The notes under the pieces were generated by a model that did no database searches, had not been told where the DNA came from, and saw nothing but the letters and a program-made list of their open reading frames with translations. Position numbers and translations under genes: made by a program. From NCBI RefSeq assembly GCF_003185655.1, contig NZ_QHJQ01000006.1, forward strand, positions 1 through 64,000: 64,000 nt of DNA. The letters are read 5' to 3'. The DNA is from Coraliomargarita sinensis. GTDB taxonomy: Bacteria; Verrucomicrobiota; Verrucomicrobiia; Opitutales; Coraliomargaritaceae. Within the stretch, counting starts at the first letter, position 1. Every line of letters begins with the position of its first letter. Below, piece by piece: positions 28,007-36,505 of this stretch.

Positions 28007-29359
28007 TTACTCCAAAACCCGCTCAACGGAGCCAATCGCCCGGGCAAAGGACAAACGACTGAGTCCATATAGATAGATTGCCCGCAAGTGGCTGCTTTCC
28101 GCATCAGCCAGACGCTGTTGGGCATCGATCAGCTCTCGGTTGTCTGCGAGGCCTTCGTTGTAGCGCTCGCGGGCCTGGTCGACCTCATCTTTGCCCAGTC
28201 GAACCTCGTCCCGCGCAATCTCGATCTGCGCGTAGCGTGAATCCATATCGAGCATGGCAAATTTGAACTGGCGCTCGATTTCATTACGCAGCTGACGGGT
28301 GGCGTATTCGTTCTGGCGAACCGCCGCCCGGGCTTCACGACTCTCCGCTGCAATGCGGCCGCCTTCCCAGATGGGGATACTCGCTTCGATGCCCACCATC
28401 CAGGCTTCGCCTTCCTCGCCATCGAAAGCCTCGTTCGAGTCGTAACCCCAATCGGCAAAGAGCTCAAGCGAGGGCAGGCGTTGCCAGGTGACCGCCCTTT
28501 TCGCCAACTTAGCCTGGTCGAGTTGCAATTCCTGGCTTTGAAGTTCCGGTCGCAACTCGGTGAGGTCGGCCATTAGACCGTAGCGCTTCAGTGCCGGCGG
28601 CGACTTGACCCCATCCACCAACGATCGATCAAGGACAACTTCCGTATTCAGATCGATATCCAATAGATTCTTCAGTTGCAGTATCGAGTCGTCGGCTGCG
28701 GTTTCCGCTTCCATGAGCGAACGTTTCACCGTGGCAAGTCGAACTTCTGCACGGGTCACATCGATTTTTACCGCGACGCCGGCGTCGAATTGTTGCTGCG
28801 CCAAATCAAGCAGGCGCTGTTCCCGCTCAAGGTTACCCTGGAAAATTTCAATGCGCCGTATGTCACGCAACTGCGTGAAATAGAGTAATATGGCCTGATC
28901 GAGAAGATCCTGCACCGCAACCTCGTAATCGAGCTGTTCGATCGCATGCGACAACTTGGCGATACGGAAATCGGCATAGCGTTCCGCATCAATCAGGCTG
29001 AGACTGCCCTCGATACGGGAACCGAAAGAGTTGAACGGGGGCGAATTCGTATTGGCTCCCGCAAACCCCCGACCCAATTGCGTGCGCATTTGTTGGGCCC
29101 GCAGGCCGAACTGCGGTAGCAACTCCGCCCGACGCTGGTAGGCCTGCTCCAGGGCGCGCCGCACATTCTCCTTTTGAATCAGAAGCTCCAGATTTTGACC
29201 TTTTACCCGCTCAATCACGTCCTCGACGCTCAGGTGCATGGGCCCGGAGACATCAGGCGAAGGCGCTTCTTTAGAAGAAGCCTCCGCGGCAAAAGCTGCG
29301 AGCGCACCGGCCGCAAAGTTGGCAAGGACTAGACTGATTATCTTGAATTCTCGAATCAT
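28007..29359 (-). CDS. TolC-family outer-membrane channel protein
   Basis: About 450 residues if started at ATG 29359, which gives a good signal peptide (IISLVLANFAAGALAAFAAE). The frame is open upstream to 29470, but those residues do not look like a leader and would overlap nadE. The body is the OEP/TolC repeat: two long helical hairpins with EQAYQRRAELLPQFGLRAQQ in the first and YNEGLADNRELIDAQQRLAD in the second. TolC proteins form the exit duct of efflux pumps or type I secretion. No pump genes are adjacent; the next gene downstream (118 bases) is the giant TPR protein. Confidence 0.88.
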   Translation of the reverse strand: MIREFKIISLVLANFAAGALAAFAAEASSKEAPSPDVSGPMHLSVEDVIERVKGQNLELLIQKENVRRALEQAYQRRAELLPQFGLRAQQMRTQLGRGFAGANTNSPPFNSFGSRIEGSLSLIDAERYADFRIAKLSHAIEQLDYEVAVQDLLDQAILLYFTQLRDIRRIEIFQGNLEREQRLLDLAQQQFDAGVAVKIDVTRAEVRLATVKRSLMEAETAADDSILQLKNLLDIDLNTEVVLDRSLVDGVKSPPALKRYGLMADLTELRPELQSQELQLDQAKLAKRAVTWQRLPSLELFADWGYDSNEAFDGEEGEAWMVGIEASIPIWEGGRIAAESREARAAVRQNEYATRQLRNEIERQFKFAMLDMDSRYAQIEIARDEVRLGKDEVDQARERYNEGLADNRELIDAQQRLADAESSHLRAIYLYGLSRLSFARAIGSVERVLE

Positions 29360-29456
29360 GACAAAATAGTAGTGTCGCATCGGACGCACTGACGGCAGTA
29401 TTTTCTGAAAGTCCATCTTTGCAAGTCGCCAAATCAAACAATTGTTTAATTTCCAT

Positions 29457-31106
29457 ATGAAAATCGGCATCGCTCAAATCAATACCACCGTCGGCGACCT
29501 TTCCGGCAACAAAGCACTTATCCTCGATGCCTACCGGCAACTTACCGAACTGGGTGCCGAACTCGTCGTATTTCCAGAGCTGGCGGTTTGCGGCTATCCA
29601 CCCCGAGACCTCCTCTTCAAGAGCCGGTTCGTTTCGAACACGGAGGCGACCCTGAAAGAGATTGCCACCCAGACAACAGAAGTCCCCGCCGTGGTTGGCT
29701 TTGTCGAAAGCCGTCCCAAGGGCAGCAAGGGCCGGCCCTACTACAATGCGGCGGCATGGTGTTCACATGGCGAGGTGCAACACATCGCCCGCAAGTCGTT
29801 ACTGCCGAACTACGACGTCTTCGATGAAGAGCGCTATTTTGAGCCGGCCGAAGGGCCCAGTGTCATCGAGTGGCAGGGCCGGAAAATCGGCATCACCATT
29901 TGCGAAGACATTTGGACCCATAGTGACATCCCGACCAGTCGCCGTTACTGCGACGACCCGGTAGCCGATTTGGCGACTCAGGAAATCGACTTATTGCTGA
30001 ACCTCTCCGCCAGCCCCTGGCACGAGGGCAAGAACGAAGCCCGTGAGCCTTTGGTCCAGGACGCAGCTTCCCGCTGCAAGTGCCCGGCCGTCTATTGTAA
30101 TGCCGTTGGAGGGAATGATGAGCTGATTTTCGATGGCGGCAGTCTGGTCGTCGACCCCGAGCGCGGCCTGATTGCCGGTCTCGCCGCCTTCGACTCGGAA
30201 AGTTGTCTCATCAACCTGGAGAAGCCGGAACCTTATTTCTCCGAAAAATTCAACCTCAAGGGCAATGCCGCCACGCAAAAAGCGCTGGTTCTCGGCCTTC
30301 GTGATTACGCCCACAAAAGCGGTTTCAAGAAAACCCTCATCGGTCTCTCCGGAGGCATCGACTCGGCGGTGGTCTGCGCCCTGGCCGTTGAAGCTTTCGG
30401 ACCGGAGAATGTTACGGGCATCGCGCTCCCCTCCTCCATCTCCAGCCAGCACAGTCGCGACGATGCCGCCGCACTGGCCAAGAACCTGGGCATCGAGTAC
30501 CACGAAGTCGCCATTGCGGAAAGCGTTGCCGCCTCGGAAGCGGCCCTCGCCCCGCTCTTCGGCGACCGGGCCAAAGATGTGACCGAAGAGAATATTCAGG
30601 CCCGCACCCGCGGCCTGCTGCTGATGGCCATGTCGAACAAACTCGGCGCCCTGCTCCTCACCACCGGCAACAAGAGCGAGATCTCCGTCGGCTACTGCAC
30701 GCTCTATGGCGACATGTGCGGTGGACTCGCCGCAATCTCGGACCTGCCGAAGATGAAAGTTTACGCCCTCGCCCGGCACATCAATGCCGATGCCGGTCGC
30801 GAACTCATTCCGGTCAACACCATCGAAAAGCCCCCCTCCGCCGAACTTCGGCCCGACCAGAAAGATGAAGACTCGCTCCCCGCTTATCCCGTCCTGGACG
30901 GCATCCTGCGGCTTTATGTCGAAGAAGGCCTCTCCCGCGCCGAGATCGTGGCGAAAGGTTACGAGCGGGAAGTCGTCGACGACATCGTGCGGAAGGTCGA
31001 TCTGAACGAATACAAGCGCAAGCAGGCCGCCCCGGGACTCAAAACCACCCCGCTCGCCTTCGGTATCGGACGACGGATCCCGATCGTCCAGAAATATGTG
31101 AGTTGA
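29457..31106 (+). CDS. nadE: Glutamine-dependent NAD+ synthetase
   Basis: 549 residues from ATG 29457 (a TTG at 29442 is in frame but adds an atypical leader). The N-terminal nitrilase-type glutaminase domain shows its triad: Glu41 in FPELAVCGY, Lys in [13 protein letters not shown] and Cys in GITICEDIW. The C-terminal synthetase domain has the PP-loop [13 protein letters not shown] and [12 protein letters not shown]. It amidates nicotinate adenine dinucleotide to NAD+. Divergent from the tolC-like gene. The stop codon lies inside a simple AGTTGAGAG repeat. Confidence 0.96.
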   Translation: MKIGIAQINTTVGDLSGNKALILDAYRQLTELGAELVVFPELAVCGYPPRDLLFKSRFVSNTEATLKEIATQTTEVPAVVGFVESRPKGSKGRPYYNAAAWCSHGEVQHIARKSLLPNYDVFDEERYFEPAEGPSVIEWQGRKIGITICEDIWTHSDIPTSRRYCDDPVADLATQEIDLLLNLSASPWHEGKNEAREPLVQDAASRCKCPAVYCNAVGGNDELIFDGGSLVVDPERGLIAGLAAFDSESCLINLEKPEPYFSEKFNLKGNAATQKALVLGLRDYAHKSGFKKTLIGLSGGIDSAVVCALAVEAFGPENVTGIALPSSISSQHSRDDAAALAKNLGIEYHEVAIAESVAASEAALAPLFGDRAKDVTEENIQARTRGLLLMAMSNKLGALLLTTGNKSEISVGYCTLYGDMCGGLAAISDLPKMKVYALARHINADAGRELIPVNTIEKPPSAELRPDQKDEDSLPAYPVLDGILRLYVEEGLSRAEIVAKGYEREVVDDIVRKVDLNEYKRKQAAPGLKTTPLAFGIGRRIPIVQKYVS

Positions 31107-31144
31107 GAGTTGAGAGGTGGAAGTTGATTGTTGAGAGTAGCCGC
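31107..31144 (+). repeat. Low-complexity GTTGAGAG-type intergenic repeat
   Basis: Between nadE and hemL the sequence is built from repeated words (gttgagag, ttgagaggtgg, aagttgattgttgagag). The nadE stop codon TGA is part of it. Similar word-built spacers occur at 35919-35950 in the opposite strand sense. It contains no gene. Confidence 0.6.
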
Positions 31145-32452
31145 ATGGCCAACTTTCAACCAGCAACCAACACCCATCCACCTTCGAAAGATCTCTTCGA
31201 ACGCGCCCAGCAACTCATGCCCGGCGGGGTGAACTCTCCGGTCCGTGCCTTTCGTTCCGTCGGCGGTGCGCCATTCTTTACCAAATCGGCAAAGGGCGCG
31301 CACCTGACGACGGCCGACGACCGGGAACTGATCGATTTCGTCTGCACCTGGGGGCCGGCCATCCACGGACATAACGATCCGGATATCCGTGAGGCCGTGG
31401 CCGCAGCCCTGGAAAATGGAACCAGCTTTGGCACGCCCAACCCTTACGAGGTCGAGATGGCGGAACTCATCGTCGAATTGGTCCCTTCGGTTGAGAAGGT
31501 CCGCATGTGTAACTCCGGCACGGAGGCTACCATGTCGGCCATCCGTCTGGCCCGTGGCTACACCGGTCGCAGCAAGATCATCAAGTTTGCCGGCTGCTAT
31601 CACGGCCACGTCGATTCACTCTTGGTCAAGGCCGGTTCCGGCGCCCTCACCCTTGGTAATCCGGACAGCGCGGGCATCCCTGCGGGCTTCGCCGCCGAAA
31701 CCATTGTGCTCGATTACAACGATGTGGACGGGCTGGAGAAAGCCTTTGCCGAACACGGTGAGGACATTGCCGCCATCATTGTCGAACCCTACCCGGCCAA
31801 TTGCGGGCTCATCCTTCCGGACGAAGGGTATCTCGAATCTCTGCGGACACTCTGCACCGGCAACGGTACCGTGCTCATCTTCGACGAGGTCATGACCGGC
31901 TTCCGCGTCGCTCTGGGCGGGGTTCAGGAGCGGGTCGGCATCACGCCCGACCTCACCGCCATGGGCAAGATTATCGGCGGCGGACTGCCGGTCGGTGCGC
32001 TCGGCGGAAAGACCGAAATCATGGACCACCTGGCCCCGCTCGGTCCCGTTTATCAAGCCGGCACGCTCAGCGGCAACCCGCTGGCCATGGCGGCGGGAAT
32101 CGCTTCACTGAAAAAGCTCAAGGCGACCAATCCCTACGCAACACTGGAAAAGCTGGGCGCACAGATCCGCGATGCTCTCCTCGATGCCGCCAAGGCAAAA
32201 GGAATCGCACTGCAGATCCCCCAAGTTGGCTCCATGTTTTCCCTCTTCTTCAACGAAGCCCCTGTTCGTGACTTCAACGACGCCACTGGTAGCACCACCG
32301 ATCATTTCAGTAAGCTCTTCCACTACGCGCTCGATCACGGAGTGTATCTGCCGCCTTCGGCTTACGAAACCTGCTTCCTCTGCTCCGCGCACGACGGCGA
32401 GGCCATCGAGCAGGCGGCCGAAGTGCTGGCTGCGGGAATCAAAAAACTGTAG
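31145..32452 (+). CDS. hemL: Glutamate-1-semialdehyde 2,1-aminomutase
   Basis: 435 residues from ATG 31145; the 14 codons upstream come from a simple repeat and are not expected in the protein. The family motif [11 protein letters not shown] is at the N-terminus, the active-site region is [14 protein letters not shown], and the PLP lysine is in [15 protein letters not shown]. It makes 5-aminolevulinate in the C5 route of haem synthesis, from glutamyl-tRNA-derived semialdehyde. The TAG stop is the beginning of a palindromic intergenic repeat found also after the BMC aldolase. Confidence 0.96.
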   Translation: MANFQPATNTHPPSKDLFERAQQLMPGGVNSPVRAFRSVGGAPFFTKSAKGAHLTTADDRELIDFVCTWGPAIHGHNDPDIREAVAAALENGTSFGTPNPYEVEMAELIVELVPSVEKVRMCNSGTEATMSAIRLARGYTGRSKIIKFAGCYHGHVDSLLVKAGSGALTLGNPDSAGIPAGFAAETIVLDYNDVDGLEKAFAEHGEDIAAIIVEPYPANCGLILPDEGYLESLRTLCTGNGTVLIFDEVMTGFRVALGGVQERVGITPDLTAMGKIIGGGLPVGALGGKTEIMDHLAPLGPVYQAGTLSGNPLAMAAGIASLKKLKATNPYATLEKLGAQIRDALLDAAKAKGIALQIPQVGSMFSLFFNEAPVRDFNDATGSTTDHFSKLFHYALDHGVYLPPSAYETCFLCSAHDGEAIEQAAEVLAAGIKKL

Positions 32453-32474
32453 GGGCTTTGCTTGCAAAGCCCGC
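32449..32474 (+). repeat. Palindromic repeat A, copy 1, carrying the hemL stop codon
   Basis: GTAGGGGCTTTGC, TT, GCAAAGCCCGC: a perfect 9-bp stem (453-461 with 464-472) preceded by GTAG, of which TAG is the hemL stop. A near-identical copy (one difference in the stem) lies at 34812-34837 on the other strand and includes the aldolase stop in the same way. There is no T-tract after it, so it is not a classical terminator. Confidence 0.8.
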
Positions 32475-32585
32475 ATCGCCTTCCAGTCGATGCCCCAAAG
32501 GTTCGAAGCGCCCCGCCAGTCACGCATTGAGCGTGCGGCTGAAGTCTTGAGGAACGGAATTAAGAGTTTAGCTGAGTAATTGGAG

Positions 32586-32635
32586 CGAGGACATTCCTGT
32601 CCTCGTTGCACGCGTGGGTGGACAATAATGTCCAC
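32586..32635. repeat. Two strong adjacent palindromes after hemL
   Basis: CGAGGACA-TTCC-TGTCCTCG (586-605) and GTGGACA-ATAA-TGTCCAC (618-635) are perfect hairpins separated by 12 bases. They lie between the converging hemL and SCO1-like genes. Neither is followed by a T-tract. Both look like members of the same extragenic palindrome class as the repeat after hemL, with a different stem sequence. Confidence 0.7.
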
Positions 32636-32661
32636 TCTCCAAATGACTTAATCCGATCCGC

Positions 32662-33501
32662 TCAGAGTTTCTTCGCCGCTTCAAGGAATCCGGCTACTTT
32701 CCACGAAGGACCTTCTTCGCGGTAGGCAACCTTACCCGTCGCATCGACCAGCAGGGTCGCCATGGTATGGTTGATGGTGCCGTCCTCCTCGATTGTCATG
32801 ATGGCAAACTGACGGAGCAGATCGTCGACCACCTCTTGGTTCATCGTGAGCAGATGGAAATTATCGAACTCCACTCCATAGCCCTTCCCGTAGCTGCGAA
32901 GCGTTCCCGGAGAATCAAACGCCGGATCGAAACTAATCGTCACAAAGTGCAAATCGTCCAGGCCCGCGCCCCGTGCCGCCTCCTGGAGTTTCTCCATCTT
33001 GGAGCTGGACGCCGGGCACATCTTGGCCGCCTGGCAGCGGGTAAAAATAAAATTCAGCACAAAGGGATGTCCACGCAGATCCTCGATCTGAACGAATGCG
33101 CCGTGCTGATCGATCATGCCAAAGTTCGGTATGCGGTCGCCTTCCCGTAGATACTTTCCCCGCCCCATCGCTTCGGTCTCACGGTGCAGGATGCGGTTGA
33201 CCAGCCGAACCTCATTCGCCCCTTCGCCGTCCAATGGAAAGACCTGCTCCAAATGCCAGGCCTTGTTGTAGAAGTTTGCGTTCGCGCGGATCCGCCGTCC
33301 GACATAGCCGATCTCGAGATCACCGCGACTGACGCGAAAGCTCTGCTTTTCACCGGTCGCCACCTCCGTGCTCGCCGACTTCAAAACCTGTACTGCAAAG
33401 GTCCTGGCCTCGGGATCCACCGAATCGACCCTGCCCTCGATGACAAACGCGGCTAGCAGCGCGTTCTGTACGAAAAGAAAAAATACGAGAAAACGTAACA
33501 C
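32662..33501 (-). CDS. SCO1/SenC-like thioredoxin-fold protein
   Basis: A 279-residue protein with an N-terminal signal or anchor (LRFLVFFLFVQNALLAAF). A domain with an OB-like pattern (about 20-110) precedes the SCO1/SenC domain. The metal/thiol motif is FTRCQAAKMCP (spacing C-x5-C) and the distal conserved histidine is in NHTMATLLVD. SCO proteins deliver copper to cytochrome oxidase or act as envelope thiol reductants. No oxidase genes are adjacent. The N-terminal extra domain is unusual for plain SCO1 and resembles domains seen with periplasmic copper proteins. Confidence 0.85.
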   Translation of the reverse strand: MLRFLVFFLFVQNALLAAFVIEGRVDSVDPEARTFAVQVLKSASTEVATGEKQSFRVSRGDLEIGYVGRRIRANANFYNKAWHLEQVFPLDGEGANEVRLVNRILHRETEAMGRGKYLREGDRIPNFGMIDQHGAFVQIEDLRGHPFVLNFIFTRCQAAKMCPASSSKMEKLQEAARGAGLDDLHFVTISFDPAFDSPGTLRSYGKGYGVEFDNFHLLTMNQEVVDDLLRQFAIMTIEEDGTINHTMATLLVDATGKVAYREEGPSWKVAGFLEAAKKL

Positions 33502-33686
33502 TGCAAAAACGATGCTCGTTGCCGCTTAAAACTCAAGGGGAGTTGTTGAATCCGCCATCATTCAGTAGGAAAGGTGGGCAAAACCGAAACGACTTCTAAT
33601 CATGGCGCGTACCAGATGAAAGGCGCAGGCAAAACCGCATGTGTGGATCATCGGCCTTACCGACCGATGCGACGAAAGCTGTGCGA

Positions 33687-34685
33687 TTAAACGCTCAACC
33701 CAAGCTGCCCGAAGGCGACCTTGCGCTCCTCCAGCAGTTCATCATTGGAGGCCTTGATCTGCGCTTTGGCGTAGTCGTTGAGTTGAATCCCTTCGACCAC
33801 CCGCCAGTTGCCCACAGCGTCCACTTTGATCGGCAGCGAGGTAATGATGCCGGCCGGGGTGTCATACTCGCCCTTGGAGAGGACGCAGACACTGTGGAAG
33901 CCACCGCGCGTCGGCGTGTTCAAATCACATACCGTATCCACAACCGCATTGGCGGCGGACGCAGCCGAAGAAGCACCACGGGCCGCAATGATGGCGGCGC
34001 CGCGCTTGCCCACAGTCGGAACGAAAGTATTTTTAAGCCAGTCCTCGTCGGTAATGACATCGGTGGCCTTTTGCCGGGAAATCTTCGTATTGTAGAAATC
34101 CGGGAACATGGTCGGGCTGTGATTGCCCCAGACGCAGAGCTCGGTCACTTCCTGCACCGGCACCCCGGCTTTCTGGGCCAGTTGAGTCTTGGCCCGGTTC
34201 TCGTCCAGACGGGTCATGGCGAAGAACTGCTCGTCGGGGATATCCGGCGCGCTCTTCATCGCGATCAGGCAGTTGGTATTGCAGGGGTTGCCCACCACCA
34301 CGACGCGTACGCTCTTCTTCGCGTGGTCGTTGATGGCCTTGCCCTGCCCGACAAAGACCTTGCCATTGATGCCAAGCAGATCGGCACGCTCCATCCCCTG
34401 CTTGCGCGGCACCGAACCGACAAGCAGCGCCCAGTCGACATCCTTGAAACCTTCACTGAGGTCGGAAGTCTGCACGACCTCGGTCAGCAGCGGGAAGGCA
34501 CAGTCATCCAGCTCCATGGCCACGCCCTTGAGCGCGTCCATACCCGGCTCGATCTCGATCAAATTCAGCGCCACCGGCTGGTCCGGCCCGAACATCTGTC
34601 CGGAAGCGATGCGAAAAAGAAGGGCATATCCAATGTTACCGGCAGCACCGGTGACTGCGACTCGTATGGGGGGATTTTTTTTCAT
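33687..34685 (-). CDS. mdh: Malate dehydrogenase (NAD-dependent)
   Basis: A 332-residue protein of the LDH/MDH superfamily, type found in Thermus and many other bacteria. The nucleotide loop is [18 protein letters not shown], substrate/catalytic residues lie in TRLDENRAK, and the catalytic histidine in [12 protein letters not shown]. It interconverts malate and oxaloacetate with NADH. It sits directly downstream of the BMC aldolase in the same direction. It has no encapsulation-peptide-like tail, so it is probably a cytosolic TCA enzyme, though a dehydrogenase of this superfamily is also coded at planctomycete BMC loci and could dispose of NADH. Confidence 0.93.
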   Translation of the reverse strand: MKKNPPIRVAVTGAAGNIGYALLFRIASGQMFGPDQPVALNLIEIEPGMDALKGVAMELDDCAFPLLTEVVQTSDLSEGFKDVDWALLVGSVPRKQGMERADLLGINGKVFVGQGKAINDHAKKSVRVVVVGNPCNTNCLIAMKSAPDIPDEQFFAMTRLDENRAKTQLAQKAGVPVQEVTELCVWGNHSPTMFPDFYNTKISRQKATDVITDEDWLKNTFVPTVGKRGAAIIAARGASSAASAANAVVDTVCDLNTPTRGGFHSVCVLSKGEYDTPAGIITSLPIKVDAVGNWRVVEGIQLNDYAKAQIKASNDELLEERKVAFGQLGLSV

Positions 34686-34737
34686 AAAAAATCAGTTTTC
34701 TAGTTTTCAGTTGGTGAGCTCCGGGGAATTTCGCATC

Positions 34738-34837
34738 GTAGGGGTGGTGCTAGTGCCACCCGTGAAGCTTGCGAGGTGTACCGTATCTTCCGCTGTGACT
34801 ACGTGTGTTCGCGGGCTTCGCAAGCAAAGCCCCTACG
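34738..34837. repeat. Palindromic repeats between mdh and BMC aldolase (repeat A copy 2)
   Basis: Two hairpins. GGGTGG...CCACCC lies at about 34742-34761. The second, 34812-34837 read on the minus strand, is GTAGGGGCTTTGC, TT, GCGAAGCCCGC, a one-mismatch copy of the repeat after hemL. Its TAG (34833-34835) is the stop codon of the aldolase. No T-tract follows either hairpin. A role as mRNA 3' stabiliser between aldolase and mdh is possible. Confidence 0.75.
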
Positions 34838-35915
34838 CGAGTTTCTCCATAATCATGTCGGTGATCTTCTGGACAAGGGCCTCGTCGACATCACCGGCTG
34901 CGGGCGCGCTGTTCGTTCCGCAACTGCAGGCTGCCGGTTGCGGCTGGGTATGCACGGTGTAATCGCCCGCGTCGCAGAGCTCGCATTCCTTGAGTTCGTC
35001 GAGACGATGGTCGGGCATGCCGAGCTTCTTGCGGAGTAAAATCAATTCCTTGAGCTTGTCGGGGCCGTATTGCTTCGGTCCGCCGATCTGCGTGGTCACG
35101 GTCACCGTATGACAGAAGGCGTCGGTGTTTTCCATTTTCCAGTAGGCGTCCTCGACGTCCTTGCCCCAGCAGATGACACCGTGGTTTTGCATAAGGATGG
35201 ACTGGTGCTTCTTCGCCAGTTGGCCGACTTCCTTGGCGTTCTCGGGGGTCCCGGGCGTCTGGTAGCTGGCAAAACCAATCTCGCCGAGAAAGACTTCCGG
35301 CTCGGGAATAAGGCAGGACGGCGGGGTCACTCCGGCCACGGCGAAGGCGGTGGCGTAGACCGGGTGCGCGTGCACACAGGACTTGGCCTTGGGCTCGTTT
35401 TTCATGATGCCGAGGTGCGTATTGACCTCCGACGTACGCGGACGGGTGCCGGCGACCTGATTGCCATCGAGGTCGACCATGCAGATGTCGTCCGGCGTCA
35501 TGAAGCCCTTCGAAATCAGCGTCGGCGTGCAGAGAACGAGGTTGTCCCCCACCCGAACCGTAATGTTCCCACCGTTGCCGTCGACGTAGCCCTTGCTCCA
35601 GATGCGCTTACCGATGTGGCAGATGCGCTCCTTCAGGGCGTGAATTTCCGGGGAGTAGAAAAACTTCTCCAACTCGGCAGCAGTCTGTGGGTCGCCGCCG
35701 GGTTTCCAGTTGTATTCCGCATCCGGCAGGACCGGGGTGTGAATCTTCGGCTTGTCCCCGGAGACAACCAGAGACGGTGCAGCCGGCTTGCCCCGGTGCT
35801 TGCGCATGATGTCGCGTGCCATCGGCGTCAGCTTGGCATTCTCAGGAATCGTGCTCAGGCACTGGCCCTGCTCGATCATCTTCTCGAGGTCTTTGGCGGT
35901 ATATAATTTGCTCAT
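34833..35915 (-). CDS. BMC-type class II aldolase (fuculose/rhamnulose-1-phosphate)
   Basis: A 360-residue protein, larger than FucA (~215). The class II aldolase core (about 80-300) keeps the zinc site: Glu in TSEVNTH, the HAHP pair in CVHAHPVYATAF and His in LMQNHGVICWG. It would split a 1-phosphorylated deoxyketose to DHAP and L-lactaldehyde. Extra parts are an N-terminal segment with LTPMARDIMRKH and a C-terminal linker with C311, C314, C330, C332 that leads to an amphipathic helix (342-360, DVDEALVQKITDMIMEKLA), which looks like an encapsulation peptide. It ends the shell-gene run; its stop codon lies inside a palindromic repeat. Fucose versus rhamnose cannot be told from sequence. Confidence 0.92.
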   Translation of the reverse strand: MSKLYTAKDLEKMIEQGQCLSTIPENAKLTPMARDIMRKHRGKPAAPSLVVSGDKPKIHTPVLPDAEYNWKPGGDPQTAAELEKFFYSPEIHALKERICHIGKRIWSKGYVDGNGGNITVRVGDNLVLCTPTLISKGFMTPDDICMVDLDGNQVAGTRPRTSEVNTHLGIMKNEPKAKSCVHAHPVYATAFAVAGVTPPSCLIPEPEVFLGEIGFASYQTPGTPENAKEVGQLAKKHQSILMQNHGVICWGKDVEDAYWKMENTDAFCHTVTVTTQIGGPKQYGPDKLKELILLRKKLGMPDHRLDELKECELCDAGDYTVHTQPQPAACSCGTNSAPAAGDVDEALVQKITDMIMEKLA

Positions 35916-35948
35916 ATTGAAAAGGAGTTAGAAAAAAGAAGTTGGGAG

Positions 35949-36248
35949 TTAGGAGGACGCCGGCGGCGCATAAGCGTAGTGGTCGAGTATCGCGACGTTG
36001 ATAGCGTCGAGAGGAATCGGCTCGGGAAAAGGCTGGGTGGCTTCGGCGCCTTCCACGTAAAGGATCTCATCGCCGACTCCAGCACCGATCTTGTCATAGA
36101 CGACCGGCGTGGAGGCCTGGCTGAGTCCGGCGTTTTTACCGCTGAGCTCGTCCTTCCCCATCGGACTGACCAAGAGCCAGCGGGCTCCGCGGAACTGCGG
36201 GGCTCCCTGACTGAGGGTGACTGTGCCAATGACGCGTCCGGGTTTCAT
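35949..36248 (-). CDS. BMC shell vertex protein, EutN/CcmL family (BMC-P 1)
   Basis: A 99-residue Pfam 03319-type protein. It starts with RVIGTVTLSQGAPQFRGARW and has the signature DKIGAGVGDEILYVEG, both diagnostic of the pentameric proteins that close the vertices of the polyhedral shell. Its start overlaps the previous BMC-P stop by 4 bases (ATGA), indicating coupled translation. It is one of three BMC-P genes here, as expected for PVM-type loci. Confidence 0.94.
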   Translation of the reverse strand: MKPGRVIGTVTLSQGAPQFRGARWLLVSPMGKDELSGKNAGLSQASTPVVYDKIGAGVGDEILYVEGAEATQPFPEPIPLDAINVAILDHYAYAPPASS

Positions 36249-36505
36249 GATTCGTCGAGGATGCCGATCACCTGGTTGCGGATCGGTGAGGTTTCGTCGT
36301 GAACGGTATTCTGGGTCCAGGACCCGTCCGTGGTGATAAAGACTTTGGCATGCCGGCCCGCCCCGATGGGATCGACCGCTGCGATAGGCATACCCGCGTC
36401 TTTGCCATTTTCATCCACCGGCGTGCAAAAGACGATCTTCTGTCCCTTGAGGCTCGGGTGAGCGATGGTGGCTGTAGCCCAGCCGTCTATGCGGGCGTGC
36501 AGCAT
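36245..36505 (-). CDS. BMC shell vertex protein, EutN/CcmL family (BMC-P 2)
   Basis: An 86-residue pentamer-type shell protein: ARIDGWATATIAHPSLKGQK at the start and AVDPIGAGRHAKVFITTDG as the conserved GAG turn. Its ATG shares one base with the aldehyde dehydrogenase stop (TAATG) and its end overlaps the next BMC-P by 4 bases, so dehydrogenase and two vertex proteins form a coupled set. It is the shortest of the three vertex proteins. Confidence 0.93.
   Translation of the reverse strand: MLHARIDGWATATIAHPSLKGQKIVFCTPVDENGKDAGMPIAAVDPIGAGRHAKVFITTDGSWTQNTVHDETSPIRNQVIGILDES

Noticed and set aside
29991..31181. 396-residue minus-strand open frame
   Set aside because: Shadow of nadE; no domain motifs, Gly/Glu/Asp-rich composition.
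33687..34685. Malate dehydrogenase as microcompartment cargo
   Set aside because: Neither end carries an amphipathic helix with linker, unlike PduL, the aldehyde dehydrogenase and the aldolase.
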